DNA of 64,000 bases from Crocodylus rhombifer (lineage: Eukaryota; Chordata; Crocodylia; Crocodylidae). Numbering within the stretch: position 1 is the stretch's first letter; each line of letters begins with the position of its first letter. Location of the stretch: positions 264,000 to 327,999 of the forward strand of contig JAVSML010001081.1 of NCBI GenBank assembly GCA_038503035.1, in the 5' to 3' direction. The notes below the pieces were generated by a model. That model was given only the letters and a program-made list of their open reading frames with translations. It was not told where the DNA came from and made no database searches. The position numbers and the translations under genes are program-made. Below, in pieces: positions 12,290 to 31,608 of this stretch.

Positions 12290-12746
12290 CAGGGGTGGGC
12301 AAAATGGCAGATCTGGCCTGCAGCTAGACTCCATTTCACAGCAGACTAGCTCTGGAGCAGCTCCCCACCCTTCCACATGCCCTGCCAGCAGGGGTAGCAC
12401 TAGGGGGAGGCTTGTGGGGGGTGGACTATAGCCAGCCCAAATGCCCTGTGGTCCCCTGTAGCCAGCAATGCCACCACCGCTACCCGCCCTGCACAAGCAG
12501 TGGCAGCTGAGCCTACCCCGTTTCCACCTGCAGCACAGCCCCCCATCAGAAAGAGGCTGGTGCTGCTGCTGCCTGCCAGTGCTGCTGGGGTTGGTCTCCA
12601 CAGAAATCCTGGCCCCATACTATTACAGCATGGCAGCTGCTGGGGTCTCCATGGAAACCAGCCCCAGCCACAAGGGCACTGGCTGCTGGGAACTGGAGTC
12701 CACTGCCAGCTAAATGCAGCCCAAGGGCTGGCCTTTGCCCACCCCG
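12290..12746. mobile_element. hAT-type MITE, CAGGGGTGGGC family, 457 bp
   Basis: The left end is CAGGGGTGGGCAAA; the minus-strand right end is CGGGGTGGGCAAAGG, with one base lost. The flanks GTATAATT (12282-12289) and GTATAACT (12747-12754) match at 7 of 8 positions: a clear 8-bp hAT target duplication. The same family occurs at 23163 and 39507. It lies 0.4 kb downstream of the CLDND1 stop. Confidence 0.85.
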
Positions 12747-13181
12747 GTATAACTCATGCTCTCCAGTCCTCACTCTTGCTCATGTCTCTTGTACTCCAAG
12801 CGCTTCCGTTTTTTTCAGATCAGACTGAAATGGGGGATAGTCCAGTTCAATGAACAGTAGAATTTGGAAGGGGAACATCTCTCAACCAAGAAGAGGTCCA
12901 TGTTCAAACAAGCTAAATAAAAAAAGTGTTCTTAAAAAAATATGCAATAAAAAAGCCTGTTAAAATTCTGCAGACTTCTGGCAAGGGGAAAACCATTCAG
13001 ATTTGATAAGTTAGCCCACAAAATACGCAGGCTATTGAACCTCAGCTAGCAGGAAGCATGCAGTACAGATACCTGTCTAAAAAAATTTAAAAAAGAATTA
13101 TGGGGTGATGGTGGAAAGAGGCCTATAACATTAAAATAAAGTATTAAGAAGTGGCAAGTGGCCATGAACCAAGCACCCCAT
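12747..13181 (-). other. CLDND1: Probable CLDND1 3'UTR
   Basis: Non-coding sequence directly after the stop codon on the minus strand. No AATAAA on that strand in this interval, so transcription probably continues past it. Confidence 0.4.
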
Positions 13182-21697
<8,516 letters not shown>

Positions 21698-21885
21698 AGA
21701 TTCACAGAAGTTTGGGGTTGGAAGGGACCTCATGAGGTCATCGGGTCCAGCCCCCCTGCTCTGGACAGGAAAGACTGCCGTGGTCAAATAACCCCAGCAA
21801 AGTGTGCACCCACTCTCCTTTTAAAGATCTCCAGGGTAGGTGCCTGTACCACCCTGACTGGGAGTTTATTCTATAGTCTGGTCAC
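21698..21885 (-). mobile_element. CR1 3' tail in CLDND1 intron 1
   Basis: The minus strand shows the CR1 3'UTR and the end of ORF2; on the plus strand it reads ttggaagggacctcatgagg and then ctccttttaaagatctccag. 5'-truncated. Confidence 0.85.
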
Positions 21886-22384
21886 ACACACATACTTACA
21901 TACACCGCCCCCCCCCCCACATTGCCTCATCCTCATTTGCCACTAGTATCCACTCACACTCATTTACACTAAGTGTTTTCAGCTATCTAAGATACAATCA
22001 TGCTTTCAGCCCCAGGCAGAACTAGGCAGGACCAAGAAGCAGCCATCAGAAAGCAAGAGCACAAATAATACAATGTATACTTTTCAATGCTTATGCCATA
22101 CAAAGGCTCATAGAAAGTGTAAGTTATGTGCAAAAGTATATAGAAAGTGTTTTAAGATGAGATTTAAATACAAATGACTCTGATACTAGGAAGGGCAGAG
22201 GGAATTATCAAGATTAACATTAAACAATAGCGATCCGTGCTTTTTTGGCTTTGTCAACAAAGATTTCAAACTGCTCTACAAAAAAAGGCATGTTTATACA
22301 AAGTCAGGTCATGTACAGTATGAGCTGTGGGAAACACGTTAGGAAGAAGCTTACTCTACAGAGCACAGAAGAACAGATGCTTAA

Positions 22385-22620
22385 CTTTAGGAGGACCTGG
22401 GCACCAAAACAGAAATGCCTGACAAAATATTTGGTTTTTAAAGTGCAGTTTTTAAAAGTAAGGGAAGCAGATTGACCTATGTGGACCATAACTGTCAGGA
22501 GAAGAGTGAAAGGATAAAGGAAAATTTTTAAAAGAGGGTGGAAATACACTGGTGTTTAAAAGGGGGAAGTTATGGTCAGACTAAGAAAGGAAAAGTTATT
22601 TTAAAAATATAATTTTAGTA
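22385..22620 (+). repeat. Dispersed direct repeat, copy 1
   Basis: Matches 27085-27305 in the same orientation, starting ctgggcaccaaaacagaaat, with several single-base changes and small indels. Family unknown. Confidence 0.75.
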
Positions 22621-23162
22621 GTGCTGGATAATAGGAAAGACTGAGGTATAGAAGGCCAGTGAGAACGTGCACACAATACAAGCTAAGTATTAACTACTTG
22701 AGTGGGACCAGCAGCGCAACCTAACAATGAAGAGTTTTAGAACCATCTAGCCAGAATTTACACATTTTTCCTAGCTGAAAATTCCTTGTAAAACTGAAGG
22801 AAAAATGCTTTGTTACATATGACATGTACTCAGGGCATTGGTTTTATACCCATTAACAGACTACTCTAGCCAACATTAGAGAAAGGTTGTGCTTCCCTAC
22901 ACTGTGCCTCCTGGTACTAATGCCCTGGAGGGTAGCTCTCAGAAAAAAATGAAATGCAGCCAATACTATGAAAGAACCCAAGGTAGCACAGACCCTCATT
23001 ATTTAATTGCCTCTTGCTTCTTCTAGTGCACAGTGACAAGTGACTCTTATACTGACTGCAGTGATTCATTAGTCATTTTGGAAAAGGAGGAACACCATGA
23101 GATTCCTGTATTCACTCTCTTTTCCTCCAACTCTTACAACGTGGTGGATTCTTCATCTACAT

Positions 23163-24126
23163 AAGGGGTGGGCAGTTATTTGGATCCAGGGGCCACACAG
23201 GGAGTTCTTGTGGGTTCTTGTCGGCTGGGTCAGCACCTTTCATTCCACCCCCCACAACAACTCACCAAAACTCCCTACATGACATGGGGCCACGGGCTGG
23301 AAAGGAGGACTGGTCAGAAGCAAGACAGGCGGGCGAGGCCAGGATCATGAAGGTGGGGTCTGTGGGATCAGCCCCTGCCCTGCGTGTGTGTGGGGTGGGG
23401 AGGCAGAGCTGCCTGGGTGCTAGGTCCTAGGAGCCAGCTGCACATGCAGCACAGCTCACCCAGGTGGTGTGATCTGCAGCTACCCCTGCAGAGCTCCACA
23501 TGGAGTTGAGCCCTACCCAGGGCAGCTGGCACTGCACTCCAGCCTGCATCTGCCAGCACGTGCAGCTTACTGGCAGGGCTGCATGTGGCTACTGCTGAGC
23601 TCCTCTAGCCACCAGCAGCAGCTCCTCTTCCTGCTATATCGCTTTGGGCAGGGAGGAAGTTTCACCCAGGCAGCTCCTGCCCCAGTACACAGGTCTGCAG
23701 AAGGCAGCCGGGAGCTGGAGCCAAAGCCCCATGCACAGGGGCAGGAGCTGCCTGCCTGAAGCTCCTGGGTAACTTCCACCCACTCAGATGCCCACACTGG
23801 GAAGGTGGAATGGGTGCAAGGCAGCTGGAAGCTGGAGCCAGAGCTGCCCAGCTGAAGCATCTTCCTGGCCCAGAGTGGCACAGCAGATGCAGGAGTTGCC
23901 TGCCGCTAGAGGTAAGGGAAGCCAAACAGCAGCTGCATCAGGAGCAGCCCTTCTGGTAAGCTATGTGTGCTGGCTAGGACTGAGCTCATAGGCATTGGAT
24001 ACAGCATGGTGTGGGCCACCTGGGTGGGTCTGGACCCCACGTGAAGCGCCACGGGGCAGCCATGGGCCGGATCCAATGAACTGGTGGGCTGAATCTAGCC
24101 CACACGCCATATTTTGCCCACCCATG
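23163..24126. mobile_element. hAT-type element, CAGGGGTGGGC family, 964 bp
   Basis: The left end is AAGGGGTGGGCAG (first base C to A); the minus-strand right end is CATGGGTGGGCAAAA. The flanks ATCTACAT (23155-23162) and CTCTAGAT (24127-24134) match at 6 of 8. The interior is GC-rich and lacks transposase. It lies in CLDND1 intron 1. Its left interior (aactcaccaaaactccct) matches the right interior of the 39507 copy. Confidence 0.75.
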
Positions 24127-24134
24127 CTCTAGAT

Positions 24135-25084
24135 GAAGGTGAGAACAGGACCACTGTTCCTCATGCTCAGAGGGGAGGTTGGCAACAAGTAACATGACAT
24201 TTTCTTTACCTTCAAAGCACAAGAAGTTGCTCCACAGTGCACTCTTCTCCAATGATCCCAGAGCACTTCAGGGGCAGATATTTTTTTGCTTATTGCAGCA
24301 AGCTTAAAACATGAAGTACAAGTTTCCTGTCTCAACTACAGGTTCCATTCATTCAGTTCTCTCTTAAGCACCATCAGTTTATGAAAAGAGATCTACATAC
24401 AAGGACATAAATCAGACAGTTTAAGCCAGACAGCCCAAAACATTTTTAGACCAATGTCAACCTTCCAGATTTCTTGTGGACAATACCTCCCTCTCTTAGG
24501 AGTCAGGGCTTCCCCAACACATCCCTGCCACACACACAGAGACCAACCTGTACCAAATGGTCTTCCCTTGGCTCACCCTTTTATGACAGCTGCACACTCA
24601 CATTCTAGGGACATGCCTGATGCATTAAGTCATGTGGCAAGGAAAATACCACACTACAGTGCTGAGCCTGAGGGGTGTACCAGTGAGTGAGGCACACAGC
24701 AACCTGCAGACCACTGATCATGACATCAGGGACCATCAGTGGTCCGCTCAGTGCAGCTAGGGAAAGCACTAGTTTAAGCCCTACATTTAGCTGTTTAAAA
24801 CAACTTTTAGAAAGGGGTACATTACAAAAAATCAGTGAAAACACATACACGCAAGCTTGCAGGCCAAGTCTGAACTTCGAACCAAGTGAAATGGAGCAGT
24901 CTGGTCTCCCTGACTAGGACATGGACCCCATAAGAGGGGCAGGAGAACAGGAATCAGTTCTATTTTCCAAATCCCATCCCCTGTGACAGCTGCTCAGATG
25001 GATGGCTGGTCACATAAGAAAACAATTTTTTTTGTCAAAACAAACAGGGAGAGGGGTTTCTAACCCCTCCTTTCCTACATACTT
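24135..25084. other. CLDND1: CLDND1 intron 1, no recognised element
   Basis: Unassigned intronic DNA without coding signal. Confidence 0.5.
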
Positions 25085-25545
25085 AGTAGGTACGGAGAGC
25101 GTGACTACGTGTGCATGTCTATCGGTCACTGCCGCTGTCTCTCTGAGTGCACCTCTGCATATGCACGTGTGTGTGCACATCCATTTCTGTGCGTCTGTCT
25201 GTCTCTTTGCGTGTGTACGTCTGTCCATCTCTGCATATCTGTATGTGCATCTCTCTACCTGTCTCTGTGTGGATGTCTGCCTGTTTGTCTGTCTCTGTCA
25301 GTATGTACGTGTGTCTGTTTGTTCATCTCTGGGTATGTCTATCTGTCTCCACGTGTCTGTCTGTTCAGCTCTGTGTGGGTGTCAGTCTGTCTCTGTCCGT
25401 ATGTGTCTCTCTGCCTGTACATCCATCTGTGTGTCCAGCCGTCTCTCTGTCCATTTCTGTGTCTGTCTGTCCATCTCTCTGTCCCTGTCCATGTGTGTGT
25501 CCATCTCTCTGACCCTCCGTCCGTATGTCCATCTCTGCCCGTCCG
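25085..25545. repeat. Degenerate TCTG/TGTC minisatellite
   Basis: About 460 bp of strongly biased sequence built from varying TCTGTC, GTGTCTGT and CTCTGT units. It is open in several frames, giving false Cys/Ser/Val-rich proteins on the plus strand. It begins about 220 bp inside CLDND1 intron 1, next to the CpG island. Confidence 0.9.
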
Positions 25546-25767
25546 TCAGGGGGTGACATACAAGGACACAGCCCCGTACCTATCCCGATGCGCAGGCCGG
25601 GGGGGGGCGGGGCCGGGGGGCGAAGAGGGGACAAGCACGCGCCCCATCCCGTGACGATCGCCCGCACTGGGAAGACCCTCCAACGCCCCTCTCCCGCCCA
25701 TCCCTCTGGCCACACCCCCTCTGCCTCCTCCAGTCCCTACTCGAGCCGCTGAACCGCCCGCGCTCAC

Positions 25768-25880
25768 CTGCCGTTGCTCTCCGTCTCGTGTCCCCGGCTC
25801 CGCAGCGCTGCTTCCGCCCAGCCGGTGCACGGCCAGCGGTCCGGACACATTCATCCGCCCCCCGCCGCGCGGCGCCCTGG
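25768..25880 (-). other. CLDND1: CLDND1 non-coding first exon, 5' end uncertain
   Basis: The 3' edge is set by the donor after CAACGGCAG at 25768 (GTGAGCG follows). The 5' edge is a guess from the position of the CpG island and the Staf-type sites. No in-frame coding extension is needed, because the conserved ATG lies in the next exon. Confidence 0.6.
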
Positions 25881-25891
25881 GAGTTGTAGTC
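25871..25891 (-). promoter_or_regulatory. ZNF143/Staf-type site 1
   Basis: The minus strand reads GGACTACAACTCCCAGGGCG, the core of the ACTACAnnTCCCAGC motif bound by ZNF143 (Staf) and THAP11 complexes. It lies closest to the inferred CLDND1 start site. Confidence 0.75.
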
Positions 25892-25945
25892 CCCACCCCG
25901 CCTTGGGGTTCTAAGAAGCCGGCTCGTCTGTCGGCCGGCCGCCGC

Positions 25946-25970
25946 GCAAGGCACGCTGGGAGCTGTAGTT
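25946..25970 (-). promoter_or_regulatory. ZNF143/Staf-type site 2 (long form)
   Basis: The minus strand reads ACTACAGCTCCCAGCGTGCC followed by TTGCG. This is the extended form of the motif, and the closest match of the three. Confidence 0.82.
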
Positions 25971-26066
25971 CTCTCCCCGGGAAGGAAAAGGGTGTGGCGT
26001 GCGCGCTAAGCATCACGGGACTCTCTCTTGCTATCCCCCACCGTCTCCAAGGGTTCCAGGCGCTGG

Positions 26067-26088
26067 GCATGCTGGGACTTGTAGTCCA
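26067..26088 (-). promoter_or_regulatory. ZNF143/Staf-type site 3
   Basis: The minus strand reads ACTACAAGTCCCAGCATGCC, a full match to the ACTACAnnTCCCAGCnTGCC form. It has the same orientation as sites 1 and 2 and lies about 120 bp further upstream. Confidence 0.82.
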
Positions 26089-26471
26089 TCCCTCCTCGGG
26101 TAGATGCATGTTGTGCAGCTGCACTGTGTGCCCATACCCGGTGCATCCCCTGTCAGGGACCAGGCGTGCCCAGCCCCCCTGTACCCGCCCGGCTTGCTCC
26201 ATCCCCTCAGGGCCACTCTTCCGCAACCCTGTAGTTCCACCAGCCACATGCCTTCGACAGGGAAATGGCCACATTAGGCAGTAACCACTTTCATAAATAA
26301 ATATGGTTCTTTTAAAAAAAGGCTTTCTTGTTTAGGTTGAGCTTGGGGCATGTTTTCATGCTTCCCCTCTGCCAACAACAGGGCTGCTGTTTTACTGTGA
26401 AGGAAAGTGGTGGCTGTCCCATGTCCAAACAGGCTGGGGGGATTGAGACAGGCACTGAATGTATTCATAAC

Positions 26472-26547
26472 CAGTGTTGCCAACTGTCATGATTTTCGGC
26501 ATTGTTCTTAAAGTGTATGCTTTGGGAATATGACTTAGCTCTTTCTA

Positions 26548-26601
<54 letters not shown>

Positions 26602-26657
26602 AGGAAAGAGAGAGACTTTAAGAATAATGCCACAGGTCATGAGAGTTGTCAATACTG
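26472..26657. mobile_element. Small hAT-type MITE with 43-bp terminal repeats
   Basis: The left end CAGTGTTGCCAACTGTCATG and the minus-strand right end CAGTATTGACAACTCTCATG are inverted repeats that extend about 43 bp, to TTCTTAAAGT. The flanks TTCATAAC (26464-26471) and CTGATAAC (26658-26665) match at 6 of 8. A TA/GA microsatellite at 26549-26616 has expanded in its centre. Confidence 0.75.
26549..26616. repeat. (GT)(TA)(GA) compound microsatellite
   Basis: Consecutive GT, TA and GA dinucleotide runs in the middle of the 26472-26657 MITE. Confidence 0.9.
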
Positions 26658-27084
26658 CTGATAACTTAAAGCTGGAAAACTGGGCAGCAATAACACTCTC
26701 CCCTTCTCTCTCTCTCTGAGGAAGGCCAACGCTGTTGATATCTGTTCTGACTAGACACCACCACTCCCAGTCTTGGTTTTACAAAACCCAAACCATACTG
26801 ACAAGACCTTGCCAAATGTGAAGTAGAACGGCTATCCTGGTTTGTCACATCTGTGGAGATTTCTGTAGGATCATTCCACTTACCTCTATTTCTTGGCCAT
26901 CTGAGGTGTTGTATTTAATATCTTGCTTTTCCTGATGGGTTTGATTGATGTCCTCATGCATCCATCTGCACGATAATAAAGGAAACATTTTTAAATCCTA
27001 TGTTGATGGTATCTCACCCCACTTAAATGCATTTATGATATAGGAGCAGGCACATGTTGGAGGGAGCACAGAAGCTTACTTTAA

Positions 27085-27305
27085 CGAGCATCTGGGCACC
27101 AAAGCAGAAATGCCTCACAAAATATTTGGTTTTTTCAAGTGTGGTTTTTAAAAGTAAGGGAAGCAGGTTGACCTATGGCCGTTATAACTGTCAGGAAAGG
27201 AGTGAACGAATACAGGAAAAATAAAAAGAGGGTGGAAAGCCACCAGTTTTAAAAATCCGTAATCAGACTAAGAATGGGAACATTATTTTTAAAATGTCAT
27301 TTTTC
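27085..27305 (+). repeat. Dispersed direct repeat, copy 2
   Basis: Counterpart of 22385-22620, on the other side of the CLDND1 promoter. Shares ttgacctatg, taactgtcagga and aaagagggtggaaa in the same order and spacing. Confidence 0.75.
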
Positions 27306-27479
27306 ATGACAAGATTCTACCACGTGTAGTGGACAAGTCCCAGAATTAAACTGTTTTGGAAGAAGGTTGGAGACACAGTGAAGGAAATAACAGTATGTCA
27401 ATTATCAGATAACCCTTTAGTGTTCCCACTGAGCCTTACTGAGCACTCAGCAACATATAAGTGTCACAGGGAATTGGTT

Positions 27480-27714
27480 GTTCATCTTTTAGTGGCTGCA
27501 AGAATCATGATTGCAGAAGCCTGGAAGAGTAGTGGCCTTCTAACAAGAACAAGAAGGGTTTCTACAAGTATGTCGGTAGCAAGAGGAGGACCAGGGAAAG
27601 TGTGGGTCCCTTACTGAATGGGGGAGGCAACCTTATGACAGAGGATGAAGAAAGGGCTGAAGTGCTCAATGCCTTTTTGCCTCAGTTTTCACAGGCAAGG
27701 TCAGCTCCCAGACT
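27480..27714 (+). mobile_element. CR1 LINE, 5' piece of a split copy
   Basis: The plus strand carries the CR1 ORF2 linker between endonuclease and reverse transcriptase (tctacaagtatgtcggtagc; translation includes LMTEDEERAEVLNAF). It stops at CCCAGACT, and the same CR1 resumes at 31609. The left boundary is uncertain and could reach about 27360. Confidence 0.8.
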
Positions 27715-30700
27715 GATGATGGGTGATCACTCACGAATGAGTAAGATTGTCTTCCAAGGAACTTAATAGTGAGTCTGCAGGTAGCTCCATAACCCAATTC
27801 TAGATTCACATGTCTTGTGGCAGTGAGGACCGGTGTTTCTGGGGGGGTGGGCACTGTGTTGCTGCATTGGATGTTCTGGTGTTCTTTTCACCTGTTCCTC
27901 TTTTCTTTTTCTGCCTATTGACAAGATGTTTCAAAGTGTTGAGGTTCTTTCCAAACAGTCTTCCTCCATTTTGATCCATTCTGAGCAAGGGTCTCTCAAG
28001 TGTTGATGTCGATGTTACACCTCTTCATGTTTGCCATCAGGGTGTCTTTGAAGCACTTTCGTTGCCCTCCACTACTTTGCTGACCTTCTTTCAACTATGA
28101 GAAAAAGATTCTCTTTGGAAGGTGGGAGTCAGACATGCGAACATGACCTGTCCAGCAAAGTTGGTTTTGGATGATCGTGGCTTCAATGCTGTTGGAATTT
28201 ACTTCGGCCAAAACACTGATGTTTGTGCGTCTATCCTCCCAGCTAATCAGAAGGACCTTGCAAAGGCACCATTGGTGGTATTTTTCCAAGCTCTTGAGAT
28301 GTCTTCAGTATGTGGTCCAAGTTTCCAAGCCATACAGCAGAGTTGGAATGACAATGGCTCGATAAACCAAGAGCTTCGTCTCAGCAAGGATGTCATGATT
28401 TAAGAAGACTCTCTTAATCAGACATCCAAAGGCTGCACTCACACATTTCAAGTGTTGTTGTATTTACATGTTGATGTCTGCCTTTGATGAAAGACGGCTT
28501 CCAAGATAGGTGAAGTGATCCACATTCTCCAGCAATTCCCCATTGACTTGAATGGAGTGGGGGTTTGTTTCTCCATTTGGAGCAGGTTGGTAAAGGACTT
28601 ACATTTTCCTGATGTTTAGAATTAGGCCAATACTCTTGTAGACTTCTGAGAATACATTAGAAATGGTTTGGAGGTCCGTTTCAGATTGAGGAATGACAGC
28701 ATTGTCATCCGCATACTGCAGCTGCATTATGAAAGTTGTCATGGTCTTCATTTTGGACTTGAGTCTGTTGAGGTTGAAGAGTCTTCTGTCCATCCTATAC
28801 ACAATTTCAATTCCAGGTGGAAGCTTTCTGTCAACAAGGTGCATTATGGTGGAAATGAAGATGGAAAACAAAGTTGGAGCAATGCGCAACCATGCTTCAC
28901 TCGTTTTCACCTCAAATGGTTCTGTTTGATTCCCACTGCTGAGAACCCTTGCTGATGTTATCATGGACAAGTCTCAGAATGCTGATGAACTTGTTCAGGC
29001 AACCAATTTTGGACAGGATTTTCCATAGGGCTTTGTGATTTATGTAATCGAAGGCTTTCGAGAGGTTGATGAAGGTCAAATAGAGAGGTTGATTTTGCTC
29101 ACAACACTTCTCCTGGATTTGATATGCTCTAAAGATCATGTCCACAGTTCCTTGAGATGATCTGAAGCCGCTTTGAGATTCTGGAAGAATTTCTTCCACA
29201 AGTGGGAGCAGGAGGTTAGCAAGGATATGGGCAATGACTTTCCCAGTAGTGGCCAACAATGAGATGCCTCAGTAATTTCTGCAATCAGCTCTGTCCACCT
29301 CCTAGAAAATAGTAACAATCAAGGCATCCTTTAGGTCAGCTGGGATTTCTTCCTTGTTCCAGATTTTAAGGATGAGGACATGAAGCTGACATGTAAGTTA
29401 TTCTCTTCCTCCTTTGAAAATCTCTGCAGGTATTCTGTCAACACCGAGTGCCTTGTTATTCTTCATTTTCCTGGTGCCACTCCTGACCTCTGCCAGGGTA
29501 GGCAGCAAACTGAGGTCTTCTCTGATTACTTTTTGCAGAAAGTTATTGATCCTATCTTCATCAACGGTTGAATCATGATTCAGAAGGTCCTGGAAATGTC
29601 CAGCTAGCATTGATGGATTTGCTGTCTTTCAGGCGTGTTGTTCCATCCTTTGATCTTAGGGGATTAAGGCCTTGAGTGCTAGGGACATAGACAGCTTTGG
29701 TAGTACTGAAGAAGCCATGAGTGTCTCGGATGTCAGCAAAATGTTGGATTTCTTTTGATTTCTGAATCCACTGCTCATTCTTCAGTTCTCATGTTCTCCT
29801 CTGCACCTCTGATTTTGCTTGTTGGTGTGCATTTTTCTTGATGGCAGAGTTAATGTCATTCTGCCAGGCACAGGAAGCTTTCTGTTTCCTGTCAAAGAGA
29901 CCTTGAATTTCAGTGTCATTTTCATCAAACCAGTCTTGATGTTTCCTGGTCTTGTATCCTATGGCATTTTCACAGGATGAGAGAACAGCTATCTTGAGTC
30001 CTGTCCAGTGCTCCTCGACTCCTTCTGGGTGCTCTGTTGGTAGTATTTCATTCAGGAGTTGCTGGAATTCTCTCTGTTTGAGTGGGTCCTTCAAGCACTC
30101 AGTGTTTAACTTGCCCCTGATCTGCTTCCTTTGCATTCTTCATTTCCGAGTAATCCTGATGGACATGCGGGAATGGATGAAGCGGCGATCTGTCCAACAG
30201 TCATCAGCGCTGGTCATAAGCAGGACATCCTGGTGATCACAAGTCCAAACAATCACATAGTCAATCAAATGCCAGTGTTTCGATCAAGGGTGTTTCCAGG
30301 ACATCTTAAACTTGTTGCTTTGATGGAACAGTGTATATGTGATAACAAGTCCATGTTCTGCGCATTTCATCAGGAGAAGGACCCCATTAGCATCTGAATT
30401 TCCAATGCCTTCTTTTCCAACAGTACCATTCCAAAGTTTTGAGTCTCTTCCCACTCTGGCATTAAAATCTCCAAGAAGGATGATCTTATCTTCCCTTGGG
30501 ATATTTGAAAGGATGGTATCAAGCTGTGAGTAGAAGTTCTCCTTCATGATCTCATCGGCATCGAGTCGAGGCATATGCACTTACAATTGTTACCTGTTGG
30601 TTTTTGGTGAGTTTCAGACAGAGAGTCATGAGGTGTTCATTAATGCCAACTGGGAGTTCTGAGAGTCGGTTCACAAGTTCATTTTTGATGGCATAACCAA

Positions 30701-31608
30701 CTCCATATTTTTGTGGATCTTCTTCTGCTCTCCCTCTCCAGAAGAAGGTGTATCTTCCACCTTCTTCTTTCAGATGTCTTTCTCCAGCACATCAAGTTTT
30801 AGATAGGGCAGCAATGTTGATGTTGAACTTTTTCAGTTCACGAGAGACAATTGCTGTCCTTCGCTTGGGGCAATCACTATTTATGTAGTCCATTAAGGTT
30901 CATATGTTCCAGGTTCCAAAAATCATTTTTGTTTCTTTGTGACCCCACTGGAGGCAGGGTTTTGGAGGTGATCCAATTGGACATGGTTATCCAGTCAGGA
31001 ACTGATCAAGACAGACTATGTTTGGGGCACCTCTTCTAGCTCCCTCACCATACGGGGTGAGCAGAGTGGATCCTAAATAGGACTGCTCATTCATGAGTGC
31101 AGCTGCCAAACTGCTCTTTTTGCCTCTGTCCTCGAACAAGACGACTGAAACAAATACCCGCCACCTACATGCCGGTCCATAACTAGGAACTTCCAGGTCT
31201 TGCAGTCCTGTCCCCATCACCACTCGCTGATTGCTGTAGGACTTTCCTGTTGTGCAAAGGAGATGTATAATTCCCATAAGTAAGATGCCTGTGCATGACC
31301 AATAAATGCATGGTCCTTGACAGATAGGGATCTAAGTCCAGTAGCATGGAATCTAAGACAATCGGAGACCCTTGATCTGTGGCAGCCTTTGTCCACCTCT
31401 ACAGCCGCTGAAAAGGGGGATACACTTTTCTTCTGCCTGGTCCACTGTTGAGGTCTTCTTGGATTGCTCTTAGTTAGGAACCTCCCCCTTGACCTTGCCA
31501 CCATGGGTGACCCTACCAGGAGCATGAAACTTCTGACGGCCTTGCTGTCAGGATCATTGGAACATGCAAGCCTCTCCATCACTACAAGGTGGTGATCCCC
31601 AGAGAGGC
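27715..31608 (-). mobile_element. APE-type non-LTR retrotransposon, 3.9 kb, inside a CR1
   Basis: The minus strand encodes, in broken frames, an apurinic-type endonuclease (LLGDFNARVGR near 30470) and a reverse transcriptase. The YADD box is intact near 28706, but the usual F-I-D-L-x-K-A-F-D box reads FINLSKAFD near 29095, so the first catalytic Asp is lost. RT frames lie at 28912-29259 and 28599-28970; the endonuclease frame is at 30284-30580. Both edges carry CCCAGACT (27707-27714 and 31609-31616), an 8-bp target duplication within CR1 sequence. The 3' end, toward low coordinates, finishes in ccatcatc. It is not CR1; the clade cannot be fixed by eye. Confidence 0.85.

Larger units (their letters stand above)
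25769..26100 (-). promoter_or_regulatory. CLDND1: CLDND1 CpG-island promoter
   Basis: About 25560-26000 is the densest CpG stretch in the window, with GC-box-like runs such as GGGGCGGGG near 25607. Just downstream, on the minus strand, lies a perfect splice donor (CGGCAG then GTGAGCG) with the exon end at 25768. This fits a non-coding exon 1 joined across about 8 kb to the exon at 17784. Three ACTACAnnTCCCAG-type sites lie at 25871-25891, 25946-25970 and 26067-26088. The exact start site is not visible; I infer it at about 25800-25900. Confidence 0.75.

Noticed and set aside
25002..25654. Cys/Ser/Val-rich plus-strand frames of 120-184 codons
   Set aside because: They come from the TCTG minisatellite, which is open in three frames.
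25546..26274. 242-codon minus-strand frame as a CLDND1 N-terminal extension
   Set aside because: It covers the CpG island and promoter; the conserved CLDND1 start codon is in the next exon, and the splice donor at 25768 cuts the frame.
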